Shown here piece after piece: positions 41,811-51,137 of a DNA stretch of 64,000 bases. Each line of letters begins with the position of its first letter. Position 1 is the first letter of the stretch. Both the position numbers and the translations under genes were made by a program. A model generated the notes under the pieces. The model worked only from the letters and a program-made list of their open reading frames with translations. It ran no database searches and was not told the DNA's origin. Source of the stretch: Pseudarthrobacter siccitolerans (GTDB lineage: Bacteria > Actinomycetota > Actinomycetes > Actinomycetales > Micrococcaceae); contig NZ_CAQI01000046.1 in NCBI RefSeq assembly GCF_001046895.1, positions 62,001-126,000 on the forward strand, given 5' to 3'.

Positions 41811-43403
41811 ATGGGGAAAGCGGCGGTGGTGAAGGCGTTTGAGGACATCAATGCTGCCCTTGCCGTGCTCAATGCCGAGGCGGAGGGCTGTGGGTTGGAG
41901 CCGTTCTCGGCTGCTGATCCGTTGGCCGGTTTGGGTGATGGGTGCCTGGACATCCTTGCCGGGGCGCGCACCGCTGAAGCCGGGTTCGCTGCTGTGAAGG
42001 CCCGCGCTGCCGTGACGTACGCGGACACTGCCCAGGCCATCGCTGGGCCGGACATGCCGGTGCAGGCGCTGGAGATGGCTGTCCCGGCGGAAATCGGCGC
42101 CCTCCTGGCCCTCGGGCCCCGGGCAGCGGGTGCGTTCCTGGCCGCCTCCCACACCGTGGCCAACGAGTTGCCGCTGACGTTGTCTGCCTTGCAGAAAGGG
42201 TCGATTACCTGGCCGCACGCCCTGGTCATGGTGGAGGAAACCGCCGGCCTTGACCCCGCCGGCGCTGCGGCACTGGAGGCCCACTTCCTGGACCCGGAGG
42301 TGCCCCGGCCGCCTACGGCCGCCCCGATCGGGGAATTACCCGCGTACAGGTTCCGTGCCAAGGCCAGGAACTGGCGGGAACGCCACCACCCGGAGAGCCT
42401 GGAGAAGCGCCACGCCAAATGCGCCGCGGACCGGCGGATGGAATACACCCCGGACCGCGACGGCATGGCCCGGGTTTCCCTCTACGTCCCTGCGGACCAG
42501 GCCTCAGCCATCTGGAACCGCACCACCGCCCTCGCCCGCGGCCTCCAAGGCCCCGACGAACCCCGCACCATGACACAACTCCGCCCCGACATCGCCGCCA
42601 GCCTCCTGCTCCGCGCCGGAACGGCACTTCACCCCGGCCCTGAAACCAGCACAGAACAAAGCAGCACAGGACAAAGCAGCGCGGGAAAGGCCGGCACAGG
42701 ACAAAGCAGCTTGGGACAAAGCGGTCCGGCTGCAGGCAAGCCGGGTGAAACCTACGCGGGTGCCGCCTTAGGCAACGTCCCGGCACCCAGAGCGGATGTC
42801 CTCGTCACCGTGCCGGCCCTCTCCCTGATGGGCACGACCGATGAGCCAGCGATACTGGATGGCTACGGCCCGATCCCCGCGTCCATGGCCCGCAAACTCG
42901 TCGAAGGCGGCGCCACTTCGTTCTACCGGGTACTGGTGGACCCCAGGGACGGCGCGCCACTGGAAATCGGCCGCACCAGCTACCGGCTCACCAAAGCCAT
43001 GAAAAAAGCACTGCAACTCAGGGACGGAAAATGCACCTTCCCCGGCTGCAACAACCCCTCCCTCGACAACGAAACAGACCACCTTCAAGCCTGGCAACAC
43101 GGCGGCAACACCGGGATCAGCAACCTGGCCCAGCTCTGCCCAAAACACCACCGCCTCAAACATGCCACCAGTTGGACGCCCACACCGGCCACCCACAACG
43201 AACCACCGGGCTGGACCTCACCCACCGGCCGCCACTACAAAGCCGAACACCACGACTGGGAACCACCCCACTGGCCACAACAACTGAAGCCAGGACAACT
43301 GGGGCATGTCCGCCTCAATCCGTCCTGCCTGCCCCCGGACTTTGTCTACAGGTCCTCCCCCGGAGAAGACTTCATAGAGCGGTTCCTCCACGGCCGCTCT
43401 TAG
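41811..43403 (+). CDS. DUF222/HNH endonuclease-domain protein
   Basis: A 530-residue protein of the DUF222-HNH type, multi-copy in many actinobacteria (compare the REP13E12 proteins of mycobacteria). DUF222 covers about residues 30-320, with MVEETAGLDPAGAAALEAHF and NWRERHHPESLEKRH. A low-complexity Gln-Ser-Gly linker lies near 280-310. The C-terminal HNH nuclease has GKCTFPGCNNPSLDNETDHL and LAQLCPKHHRLKH. No ribosome binding site is clear at the ATG; in-frame GTG codons follow. Function is unproven; a mobile-element link is suspected. Confidence 0.87.
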   Translation: MGKAAVVKAFEDINAALAVLNAEAEGCGLEPFSAADPLAGLGDGCLDILAGARTAEAGFAAVKARAAVTYADTAQAIAGPDMPVQALEMAVPAEIGALLALGPRAAGAFLAASHTVANELPLTLSALQKGSITWPHALVMVEETAGLDPAGAAALEAHFLDPEVPRPPTAAPIGELPAYRFRAKARNWRERHHPESLEKRHAKCAADRRMEYTPDRDGMARVSLYVPADQASAIWNRTTALARGLQGPDEPRTMTQLRPDIAASLLLRAGTALHPGPETSTEQSSTGQSSAGKAGTGQSSLGQSGPAAGKPGETYAGAALGNVPAPRADVLVTVPALSLMGTTDEPAILDGYGPIPASMARKLVEGGATSFYRVLVDPRDGAPLEIGRTSYRLTKAMKKALQLRDGKCTFPGCNNPSLDNETDHLQAWQHGGNTGISNLAQLCPKHHRLKHATSWTPTPATHNEPPGWTSPTGRHYKAEHHDWEPPHWPQQLKPGQLGHVRLNPSCLPPDFVYRSSPGEDFIERFLHGRS

Positions 43404-43522
43404 CGAACCCGGAATCCAAGAGGGCCGCCCGGTGACCCGCAGATCACGCATTCCGGGCCTACCGGGCTGGACGGGTGGAGCAATCCGATATGGCTCAACT
43501 GTGGAAGAGCGAACCTTGCTTT

Positions 43523-43622
43523 GTCAGCTGGTCCGCTTCAGGCATAAGCGTGTGAGCTGGGCCGAGTCAACGGCGCTCCGTCAGCCTGGGCGCTTCAACC
43601 TTACCGTGTCAGCTTGACTGTC
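43523..43622 (+). repeat. Degenerate tandem repeat, 28-29 bp period
   Basis: Four units start at 43523, 43552, 43580 and 43608, each opening GTCAGCYTGG or GTGAGCTGG with CGCTTCAA-like middles. It lies in the 219-base gap between the HNH gene and the CPBP gene. Confidence 0.55.
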
Positions 43623-44402
43623 CTACCCGAGCCCGACCGCCCTGCCGAAGAGGCTGAATCCCACGAACGCCACGATGTCCAGCAGTGCGTGGGCGATCAC
43701 CAGGGGCATCACCCGCCTGGTCCGGGTATACAGCCAGGCGAAGACGACGCCCATCACCACGTTCCCAATGAAGGGCCCGAATCCCTGGTACAGGTGGTAG
43801 CTGCCGCGCAACAGCGAGCTCACCACGATGGACACCGGCAGACTCCAGCCGAACTTTCCGAACCGGTCCATCAGATAGCCCACCACGATGACTTCCTCCA
43901 CCACCCCATGACGGATCGCGGACAGGATGAGCACAGGCACAGTCCACCAGTAGGCGTCCAGCGCACTCGGGATGATGGCGGTGGTGATTCCCAGCGCCCT
44001 GCCCGCGGCATACAGGCCGAGGGACGGGATGCCAATCAGCGCAGCCAGTCCCAGCCCCTGAAGCAGGTCCCTGCCCGGATGGGCGAAATTGAACCCCAGC
44101 TTCCGGAAGGCCGAGCCCGAGTGGCCGCCGCCGGGACCAACGGCCTGCCGCTGGTCGGTGAGGAAGTAGATCACCAGCAGCACCGGCACCAGCGCAAAGA
44201 TGATGTCCAACAGCTGGTAGGTCAGGTCGAAGTACTCACGGGTGCTCTGCGAACGGTTGAGGGTGGAGGTGCCTTCCACCAGCGGCGCCCGGGTCATTTT
44301 GTCCAGAAGCTGCACCACCGAGTACACGGCGGACTGCCCCAGGGACAGGCCTAAAACAATCCAGACTTCAATGCGCAGTCGACGACGGGAGGGAACCAGC
44401 AT
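43623..44402 (-). CDS. CPBP-family intramembrane metalloprotease
   Basis: A 259-residue protein with about eight membrane segments and the CPBP (CAAX protease/bacteriocin-processing) core: the glutamate pair in HGVVEEVIVVGYL, the histidine in SLLRGSYHLYQG and the histidine in IAHALLD. Motif 1 lacks the arginine of the textbook EExxxR. Likely role is processing of a prenylated or secreted peptide, or immunity; no partner gene is visible nearby. Confidence 0.85.
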   Translation of the reverse strand: MLVPSRRRLRIEVWIVLGLSLGQSAVYSVVQLLDKMTRAPLVEGTSTLNRSQSTREYFDLTYQLLDIIFALVPVLLVIYFLTDQRQAVGPGGGHSGSAFRKLGFNFAHPGRDLLQGLGLAALIGIPSLGLYAAGRALGITTAIIPSALDAYWWTVPVLILSAIRHGVVEEVIVVGYLMDRFGKFGWSLPVSIVVSSLLRGSYHLYQGFGPFIGNVVMGVVFAWLYTRTRRVMPLVIAHALLDIVAFVGFSLFGRAVGLG

Positions 44403-44524
44403 GTACCCATCTTGCCTTCAGTTTCTGGATCCGGGCTGATTGGCCTGCCACACCCCGCAGGTCGCGGACCACACCTCACCGGGGCGGCGAGGAATCAGCC
44501 CGCAGATCGGTTAAAGCTCAAGCG

Positions 44525-45313
44525 TCAGCTGCCGGCCACGATCACTTCGGTGCCGTTGGCCTCGAACGCGGCCTTATCCTGCGCCGAGATGCCCGAATCG
44601 GTGATCAGCCGGGTGAAGTTGTACCCGTCCATGGTGGCGAAGGCGCGCACCCCCACCTTGGACGAGTCCGCCAGCACGTACGAGACACGCGCCCTGCTGG
44701 CGAGCAGGGCGTTGACCGAGGCTTCGCCCTCCCCCGTGTTGGTCGGCCCCACATCGGGATCGATGCCGTTGACCCCGATAAAGGCGATGTCCAGCACCAC
44801 TTTCTGCATAATGATGTCCGTGTAGGGGCCCACCAGCTCGTAGGACCGCGGGTTCAGGATCCCGCCCGTGACCATAACCTTGATGTTGGGCCGCACGGCC
44901 AACTGCCCGGCGATGTTGATGGCATTTGTCACCACCGTAAGGGTGGGCTGGTTGGACGGCGCATTCAGGTCCTCGCGGGTGGCCAGGATCTGCGCCAGCA
45001 CAGTGCTGGTGGTGCCGCCGCAAAGGCCAATAACCGCGCCGGGGGCAATGAGGCCGGAAGCGGCCTGGGCGATCTGCTGCTTGGCCTCGGCGTGGTCGTC
45101 CCTGTTGTACCGGCCGGGCAGGTCGTAGGCAAGGGCGCCCGTTGTGGCTCCGCCCCGGGTCCTGGTGAGGAGCCGGCGCTTGGCCAGGCTGTCCAGGTCG
45201 CGCCGGGCAGTGGCAGGCGAGACGTGGAGGGTGCTGACGATCTCTTCGACCTCCACCTGGCCGGTTTTGGCGAGGAGGTCAAGGATTGCCGTCAGGCGGT
45301 CGGTGCGGGTCAT
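44525..45313 (-). CDS. DeoR/GlpR-family transcriptional regulator
   Basis: A 262-residue sugar-responsive regulator. The N-terminal HTH_DeoR is RLTAILDLLAKTGQVEVEEI followed by SPATARRDLDSL; the C-terminal sugar-phosphate-sensor domain has GLCGGTTSTVLAQIL and VMVTGGILNPRSYELVGP. The start at 45313 has GGAGG 7 bases upstream. The inverted repeat at 45360-45385 may be its own operator. The target regulon is not evident. Confidence 0.92.
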   Translation of the reverse strand: MTRTDRLTAILDLLAKTGQVEVEEIVSTLHVSPATARRDLDSLAKRRLLTRTRGGATTGALAYDLPGRYNRDDHAEAKQQIAQAASGLIAPGAVIGLCGGTTSTVLAQILATREDLNAPSNQPTLTVVTNAINIAGQLAVRPNIKVMVTGGILNPRSYELVGPYTDIIMQKVVLDIAFIGVNGIDPDVGPTNTGEGEASVNALLASRARVSYVLADSSKVGVRAFATMDGYNFTRLITDSGISAQDKAAFEANGTEVIVAGS

Positions 45314-45359
45314 GCAAAAGCCTCCAAGTACTCCCGCCACCAGCTTCGATGACGCTTTC

Positions 45360-45385
45360 TGATCATAACAGAAGCCAAATGATCA
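45360..45385. promoter_or_regulatory. Inverted repeat upstream of the DeoR gene
   Basis: TGATCAT, 12 bases, ATGATCA, in the 97-base gap between hutI and the DeoR-type gene. Candidate autoregulatory operator. Confidence 0.5.
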
Positions 45386-45410
45386 TCTAACGTCACTTTG
45401 GCGGGAATGG

Positions 45411-46622
45411 TCAGCGCGCCCGGACCCCGGCCCGCCATACAGCGTACGTCAGGGGCATACCTGGACGGTAAGCCAAGTGAGTGGCGGACGGCGCATTGAG
45501 CAGGTGGAGGTCCGCCCGGTGTCCGACGGCGATGGAACCCACCGCCCGCTCCCCGTCGACGTCGTTCCCCTTGTCCTTGTGCAGCGCCAGGGCGCCGCCA
45601 TACGTCGCTGCCCGGACCGCCTCGTGGACACTCAGGTGCGTCTGCAGCACCGCCGTCGTCACGCAAAAGGCCATGGAGCTCGTGTAGGACGTGCCCGGAT
45701 TGCAGTTGGAAGCCAGCGCCACCTGGACTCCGGCGTCGAGGAGTTCCCGCGCCGGGGCCAGCGGCATACGGGTCGAAAGGTCGCAGGCAGGCAGGCAGGT
45801 GGCCACCGTGCCGCGGGCACCGGTTCCGGTGGCGGCATCCCAGCCGGCCCAGGTTCCGGCCAGGGCATCCACATCCTTGTCCGCCAGAAAGTTCACGTGG
45901 TCCACGCTGGCAGCGTCGAACTCCACGGCGAGCTGGACACCGGGGCCCTCGCCCAGCTGGTTGCCGTGGACCCGCAGTCCCAGTCCGGCGTCACGGCAGG
46001 CCACCAGGACCCGGCGGGACTGCTCGGCGTCGAAGGCCCCTTCCTCGCAGAAGACGTCGGCCCATTGCGCGTAGGGACGGACGGCGGCAAGCATGGGGCC
46101 GCACACGAGGTCCGTGTAGTCGTCCGGGTCCTGCCCGGCGGGGACCAGGTGCGCGCCGAGGTAGGTCACCTGGTCTGCAACAGTGGAGGCGATGCGGGCG
46201 CTCCGGGCCTCATGCTCGACGTCCAGGCCGTAGCCGGTTTTCGTCTCGATGTAGGTGGTCCCCTGCGACACCGCTTCGGCCACCCGGCCAAGAGCCAGCC
46301 GCGTGAGATCGAAATCGGACGTGGCGCGCGTGGCCTTCATGGTCACCGCTATGCCGCCGGCGGAATAGGACTCCCCTGCCATCCGCGCCTCGAATTCGGC
46401 CGTCCGGTCACCGGCGAACAGCAGGTGGGTGTGGGAGTCCACCCAGCCGGGGAGCATGGCGCGGCCGCCGGCGTCGACGGCGTCATCCGCAGCGGGAGCA
46501 TCAGCTGCAGCCCCGATCCAGGAAATCCGCTCACCCTCGACCACCACGGCGGCATCTTTGAGGACCCGGTGTTCCAGGTCCTGGGTCATCAGCTCGGCGA
46601 TATTGGTGATCAAGGTACTCAT
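45411..46622 (-). CDS. hutI: Imidazolonepropionase
   Basis: HutI opens the imidazolone ring in histidine degradation, giving N-formimino-glutamate. The 403-residue amidohydrolase has metal-binding H64 and H66 in PGWVDSHTHLLFAGDR, the substrate-binding YIETKTGYGL, histidine in LRVHGNQLGE, DHVNFLADKD, and NCNPGTSYTSSM. The other hut genes are absent from the window. The start at 46622 is preferred (conserved MSTLITNIAEL); an in-frame ATG is at 46631. The oxidoreductase gene ends 3 to 12 bases upstream, so co-transcription is likely. Confidence 0.92.
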   Translation of the reverse strand: MSTLITNIAELMTQDLEHRVLKDAAVVVEGERISWIGAAADAPAADDAVDAGGRAMLPGWVDSHTHLLFAGDRTAEFEARMAGESYSAGGIAVTMKATRATSDFDLTRLALGRVAEAVSQGTTYIETKTGYGLDVEHEARSARIASTVADQVTYLGAHLVPAGQDPDDYTDLVCGPMLAAVRPYAQWADVFCEEGAFDAEQSRRVLVACRDAGLGLRVHGNQLGEGPGVQLAVEFDAASVDHVNFLADKDVDALAGTWAGWDAATGTGARGTVATCLPACDLSTRMPLAPARELLDAGVQVALASNCNPGTSYTSSMAFCVTTAVLQTHLSVHEAVRAATYGGALALHKDKGNDVDGERAVGSIAVGHRADLHLLNAPSATHLAYRPGMPLTYAVWRAGVRAR

Positions 46623-46634
46623 ACGGACCATTCT

Positions 46635-47750
46635 TCAGCGCCGGACGGACCAGCGGGTGGCCGCGAGCGCCTGCGCTGTCCGGGATACCGGACCCGTGTC
46701 CGCCGCCTCAGGTGAGGCCTGCTGGCCGGCCAGAATCTGGGTTGCCGCCAGTTCCGCCATCGCCGCTGAGGTCTGGAAGCCATAGCCGCCCTGGCCGGCA
46801 AGCCAGTAGAAGCCCGGCGCTTCGGCGTCGAACCCGGCTACTGGGACGCCATCGGCGGCTTCTGTCCGCAGTCCCGTCCAGGCCGTGCGGACCCCCGCGA
46901 TGCCCAAGGTTGTCACCTTGTTCAGCGTGGCAACGAGCCGCTCCACGTCCCCGGGCCGGGGCTTGGCGTCTTCGGGCCCGCTAGGCACCGACTCTGACGG
47001 CGAAATCAGCACGTCGCCACCTTCACGGCGGAAGTAGAACGAGTTGTCCGCTGCTGCCACCATCGGGCTGTGTTCCGGCAGGGGGCGTTCGACGGCGGCA
47101 ATCGCCGCAGTGCGCCGGTAAGGCTGCAGCCCGAGCTTCTCCACGCCGCTGATGACAGCCAGTTCATCCGCCCAGGCGCCGGCGGCATTCACCAGCACAC
47201 CGGCTTCGAAAGCTTCCATGCCGGCCCCCACCTGCCAGCCGGAACCCACGCGCTGCGCGGAGTGGACCCTGGCGCCGGTGATGATGTCCACGCCGGCGGC
47301 GAGCGCGCGCTGGCGGTGATCCTCCAGCAGCAGCGGTGCGTTGCAGCCGAAGGAGCCGGTGTCCAGGCCGGCCGCGGTGAAGGTTCCGGGAACGAGGGCC
47401 GGGCAAAGCTCCAGCGCTTCGGCTGGGGTAATGGACCGCATGTGGCCGCTGGCTTCGGCTGCCACCGCGTGCTCCGAACCGATCAGCATAAAGCTGCGCG
47501 GCGTGAGCACCGGCTCGGGCAACTCAGCGTCGCGGGCGGCAATCAGCTCCAGTGTCCGGACGGTCAGTTCCTGGACCACGGGCGGGCCGTAGCTGGGAAT
47601 GAGCTGCCGGGCGGAGCGGGAGGACGTGTGGTACGCCAGTTCCTGCTCCGCCTCCACCAGCGCCACGGCGCAGGTGCCCGCCAACGCGGACGCCAGGGAC
47701 AAGCCGGCGATGCCGCCGCCGACTATGAGGACGTCGTAATGAGCTGCCAT
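46635..47750 (-). CDS. FAD-dependent oxidoreductase, DAO family
   Basis: A 371-residue D-amino-acid/glycine-oxidase-type flavoprotein. The N-terminal dinucleotide-binding motif is YDVLIVGGGIAGLSLASAL with ALVEAE as the second strand. VNAAGAWADELA and AWTGLRTEAADGVPVAGF are DAO landmarks, and the C-terminal FAD contact is YWLAGQGGYGFQTS. It resembles D-arginine/D-amino-acid dehydrogenases. Its place between kbl and hutI suggests amino-acid catabolism; the substrate is open. Confidence 0.88.
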   Translation of the reverse strand: MAAHYDVLIVGGGIAGLSLASALAGTCAVALVEAEQELAYHTSSRSARQLIPSYGPPVVQELTVRTLELIAARDAELPEPVLTPRSFMLIGSEHAVAAEASGHMRSITPAEALELCPALVPGTFTAAGLDTGSFGCNAPLLLEDHRQRALAAGVDIITGARVHSAQRVGSGWQVGAGMEAFEAGVLVNAAGAWADELAVISGVEKLGLQPYRRTAAIAAVERPLPEHSPMVAAADNSFYFRREGGDVLISPSESVPSGPEDAKPRPGDVERLVATLNKVTTLGIAGVRTAWTGLRTEAADGVPVAGFDAEAPGFYWLAGQGGYGFQTSAAMAELAATQILAGQQASPEAADTGPVSRTAQALAATRWSVRR

Positions 47751-47803
47751 GCCTTCATCCTTGCAGAGTTATGCCGGGCTGTGACCGCCCGCAGGCTAAG
47801 CCC

Positions 47804-49000
47804 TCAGCCTGCCACTTCGGCTCGGCTGGCGACGAAGGCACTTACGCACGCTTCGACGTCGTCCGCTGAATGAGCCGCCGAAAGCTGCACCCGGATCCTT
47901 GCCGCTCCGCGCGGAACCACCGGGAAGCTGAAGGCGGTGACAAAGACGCCGTGCTGCAGCATTCGGTCCGCCACCTTTGCGGCCAGGACGGCGTCGCCGA
48001 ACATCACCGGGACGATGGCGTGCTCGCCGGGCAGCAGGTCAAAGCCTTCCTCGGTCATGCGGCGGCGGAAAAATGCGGCATTCTCGAAGAGCTGGCGCCG
48101 GAGCTCCGCCGAGTTCTCCACCAGGTCAAGGGCTTTGATGGTGGCGGCCACGATAGCCGGGGCCAGCGAGTTTGAAAACAGGTAGGGACGGGCCTTTTGC
48201 CGCAGCATGGCCACCACTTCACTGCGGCCGGAGACGTATCCGCCCGAGGCGCCGCCCAGCGCCTTGCCGAACGTGCCGGTGTAGATGTCCACCCGCTGCG
48301 AAACACCGGCGTGCTCGGGCGTGCCGGCTCCGGTTGCCCCCATAAAACCCACGGCGTGCGAATCGTCCACCATCACCAGGGCGTCGTGTTTCTCGGCGAG
48401 GTCGCAGATGGCCTCCAGTGGCGCCAGGTACCCGTCCATCGAGAAAACGCCGTCGGTGACGATGATCTTGCGGCGGGCATCTTTTGCTTCCACCAGCTTT
48501 GACTCCAGGTCCGCCATGTCCTGGTTGGCGTACCGGTACCGCTGGGCCTTGCAGAGGCGGATGCCGTCGATGATGGAGGCATGATTCAGGGCGTCGGAGA
48601 TGATGGCGTCCTCCGGGCCGAAGAGGGACTCGAAGACGCCGCCGTTCGCGTCAAAGCAGCTGGAGAACAGGATGGTGTCCTCCGTTCCCAGGAAACGGGA
48701 GACGCGGGCTTCGAGTTCCAGGTGCAGGTCCTGGGTGCCGCAGATGAAGCGCACGCTGGCCATCCCGAAGCCGCGTTCGTCCATGGCCTCCTTGGCTGCC
48801 TTGATGATGTCCGGGTGGTCAGCCAGGCCCAGGTAGTTGTTTGCGCAGAAGTTCAGCACGTCCGCGCCTGGCTGGCCCAGCGTGCCTGCGTTGATGTGGC
48901 TTGACTGGGGCGAGTTGATGCTGCGTTCGGTCTTGAAGAGTCCGGCGGTGCGGATCTCCTCCAGCTCGCTGCCCAGCTGGTCCTTGATCGAGGTGTACAT
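47804..49000 (-). CDS. kbl: Glycine C-acetyltransferase (2-amino-3-ketobutyrate CoA ligase)
   Basis: Kbl cleaves 2-amino-3-ketobutyrate with CoA to glycine and acetyl-CoA. The 398-residue alpha-oxoamine synthase has [41 protein letters not shown] and the PLP lysine in [16 protein letters not shown]. It starts 8 bases after the tdh stop codon, so tdh and kbl form one threonine-degrading unit. Confidence 0.96.
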   Translation of the reverse strand: MYTSIKDQLGSELEEIRTAGLFKTERSINSPQSSHINAGTLGQPGADVLNFCANNYLGLADHPDIIKAAKEAMDERGFGMASVRFICGTQDLHLELEARVSRFLGTEDTILFSSCFDANGGVFESLFGPEDAIISDALNHASIIDGIRLCKAQRYRYANQDMADLESKLVEAKDARRKIIVTDGVFSMDGYLAPLEAICDLAEKHDALVMVDDSHAVGFMGATGAGTPEHAGVSQRVDIYTGTFGKALGGASGGYVSGRSEVVAMLRQKARPYLFSNSLAPAIVAATIKALDLVENSAELRRQLFENAAFFRRRMTEEGFDLLPGEHAIVPVMFGDAVLAAKVADRMLQHGVFVTAFSFPVVPRGAARIRVQLSAAHSADDVEACVSAFVASRAEVAG

Positions 49001-49008
49001 GGTGTTCC

Positions 49009-50055
49009 TTAGAGTCGGGTCCAGTCGAGGACAACTTTTCCGCCGGCGCCGCTGCGGGCAAGCTCGAAGCCCTTTTCCCAGTCGGCGGCAGGGAGGGTAT
49101 CAGTGACGACGGCGGAGATGCCGGCGTGAAGTACGGGGTTGGAGGACAGCATGGCGCTCATCGCGTACCAGGTCTCGTACATTTCGCGGCCGTAAATGCC
49201 CTTGAGCGTCAGCATGTGCGTGACCACCTTGCCCCAGTCAATGGTGATGTCCTGGCTGGGCAGCCCCAGCATCGCGATCCGGCCGCCGTGGTTCATGTTG
49301 TCAATCATCTCCGGCAGGGCTGTGGGGTGGCCGGACATCTCCATGCCGATATCGAATCCCTCCCGCATCCCCAGCTCCCGCTGGGCATCGCGGACCCTGG
49401 TGGTGGCGACGTTGATGGCCAGGTCTGCGCCCAGCCGGCGGGCCAGGTCCAGCCGGTGCGGGGACACGTCCGTGATGGCGATCTTGCGGGCCCCGGCGTG
49501 GCGGGCGACGGCGATGGCCATCAACCCGATGGGTCCGGCGCCGGTGATCAGCACGTCCTCGCCCACCAGCGGAAAACTCAGGGCGGTGTGCACCGCATTG
49601 CCGAAGGGGTCGAAGATGGCGCCCAGTTCCGGCGTCACCGAAGGATCGTGATGGACCCAGACGTTCGTTTCCGGGATCACCACATATTGGGCGAACGCAC
49701 CGTCGCGCTGCACGCCCACGCTCACGGTATGGATGCACATTTGCCGCCGGCCCGCCCGGCAGTTCCGGCAGATTCCACAGACCACGTGGCCCTCGCCGGA
49801 TACCCGGTCCCCCACCTTCACGTCGCGGACATCCTCGCCGGTTTCCACCACTTCACCGTAGAATTCATGGCCCGGGATGAGGGGGGCTTCAATGATCCCC
49901 TGCGCCCAGGCATCCCAGGACTGGATGTGAAGGTCGGTGCCGCAGATGCCCGTGGTCATCACCCGGATCTTCACGTCGGCGGGCCCGGCCTCCGGTTCGG
50001 AGCGGTCCACGAACTCGAAACCGGCCTGTGGGCCGGCCTTGTACAAAGCCTTCAT
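49009..50055 (-). CDS. tdh: L-threonine 3-dehydrogenase
   Basis: Tdh oxidises threonine to 2-amino-3-ketobutyrate with NAD+. The 348-residue zinc alcohol-dehydrogenase-type protein has catalytic zinc ligands C38 and H63-E64 ([17 protein letters not shown]), structural-zinc cysteines in [15 protein letters not shown], the NAD-binding [16 protein letters not shown] and [19 protein letters not shown] is 3 bases from the ATG. It is divergent from a LysR-type regulator with two inverted repeats between. Confidence 0.96.
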   Translation of the reverse strand: MKALYKAGPQAGFEFVDRSEPEAGPADVKIRVMTTGICGTDLHIQSWDAWAQGIIEAPLIPGHEFYGEVVETGEDVRDVKVGDRVSGEGHVVCGICRNCRAGRRQMCIHTVSVGVQRDGAFAQYVVIPETNVWVHHDPSVTPELGAIFDPFGNAVHTALSFPLVGEDVLITGAGPIGLMAIAVARHAGARKIAITDVSPHRLDLARRLGADLAINVATTRVRDAQRELGMREGFDIGMEMSGHPTALPEMIDNMNHGGRIAMLGLPSQDITIDWGKVVTHMLTLKGIYGREMYETWYAMSAMLSSNPVLHAGISAVVTDTLPAADWEKGFELARSGAGGKVVLDWTRL

Positions 50056-50136
50056 CGGCTTCCTTACTCTTTGTCTGCGTCACATTCTGCGTCGTCGGCG
50101 GGGTGCTGACCTCCTCATTACAACGAGGAAGAAGCT

Positions 50137-50152
50137 TTAGCACAACCGCTAA
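50137..50152. promoter_or_regulatory. Candidate LysR site 1
   Basis: TTAGC, 6 bases, GCTAA, between tdh and the LysR-type gene. Confidence 0.5.
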
Positions 50153-50169
50153 TTTCTCAATCAACGATG

Positions 50170-50181
50170 TAGCAAAAGCTA
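50170..50181. promoter_or_regulatory. Candidate LysR site 2
   Basis: TAGC, AAAA, GCTA, centred 31 bases from site 1, about three helical turns. It directly precedes the TAGACT -10 box of the regulator gene. Confidence 0.45.
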
Positions 50182-50186
50182 ACGCA

Positions 50187-50192
50187 TAGACT
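50187..50192 (+). promoter_or_regulatory. Candidate -10 box for a leaderless LysR transcript
   Basis: TAGACT ends 7 bases before the ATG at 50200. No Shine-Dalgarno is present. Confidence 0.45.
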
Positions 50193-50199
50193 GAATCCC

Positions 50200-51111
50200 A
50201 TGGAGATACACCAGCTCGAAATCCTGCGCGAACTCGGCGCCCTGGGCAGCGTCAAGGCGGTAGCGGACACGCTGATGGTCACGCCTTCCGCGGTGTCCCA
50301 GCAGCTGGCCCTGCTGCAGCGCACCGTGGACGTGCCGCTGACCCGCAAAGAGGGCCGGAACCTGGTGCTTACCGAGGCAGGCCAGGTGCTGGCGGACGCG
50401 GGAGCCGCCGTCGTCAACGCCATGGCGGACGCCCGCGGCGCCATCGGCAGTTATCACGGCGACGCGGCGGGCCGCGTCACGCTGTCCGGTTTCCACAGCG
50501 TGGGGCAGGCGGTCTTTGCGCCCCTGGCCAGGATCCTCGATGCTCCGGGACAGCCGCGGATCGAGTTGTCGGATGAGGACGTGGCGCAGCAGGACTTTCC
50601 CGCCCTGACAGCGCGCTACGACCTGGTCCTCGCGCACCGGATGGACCACAGCCCCCGCTGGCCTGCCGAACGGGTCACGGTGATACCGCTCGCCCACGAG
50701 CCTCTGGATGTCGCCTTGCCCGCCGGCCACCCTCTGGCGGGGAAGCCTGCCGTCACGGCGGACGACGTCGGCGGCGAGGCCTGGGTGACCAGCCACACCG
50801 GCTATTCCCCCGCCGATGTGCTGTCCGCCGTCGCGGCCGTTTCCAGCAGGGAGCTGAATATCGTCCACCGGATCAACGACTACTCCACGGCGGCTGCGCT
50901 GGTGGCAACCGGCGGGGTGGTGGGACTGCTGCCGAGGTACACCGCGGGCCCGGTGCTCAATCCCGATATTGTGCTGCGGCCGCTTGAGGGCATCAGCACC
51001 CGGCGCCGGATCGACCTGCTGGCCCGGCCGGAAAACCTGAAGCGGCGTTCGGTGATGGTTGTTTCCGAAGCGCTGCAGGCCATCATGGCAAGGTTGGTCG
51101 AGCAGGGCTGA
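50200..51111 (+). CDS. LysR-family transcriptional regulator
   Basis: A 303-residue LysR regulator: N-terminal winged HTH (LEILRELGALGSVKAVADTL, TPSAVSQQLALLQR, with EAGQVLADAG) and a periplasmic-binding-protein-like effector domain from about residue 90. Its position back to back with tdh, with inverted repeats in the shared 144-base region, makes it the likely regulator of threonine breakdown and of itself. Confidence 0.92.
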   Translation: MEIHQLEILRELGALGSVKAVADTLMVTPSAVSQQLALLQRTVDVPLTRKEGRNLVLTEAGQVLADAGAAVVNAMADARGAIGSYHGDAAGRVTLSGFHSVGQAVFAPLARILDAPGQPRIELSDEDVAQQDFPALTARYDLVLAHRMDHSPRWPAERVTVIPLAHEPLDVALPAGHPLAGKPAVTADDVGGEAWVTSHTGYSPADVLSAVAAVSSRELNIVHRINDYSTAAALVATGGVVGLLPRYTAGPVLNPDIVLRPLEGISTRRRIDLLARPENLKRRSVMVVSEALQAIMARLVEQG

Positions 51112-51137
51112 CCCGGCTGAATGGCGCCAGGTGCCAG

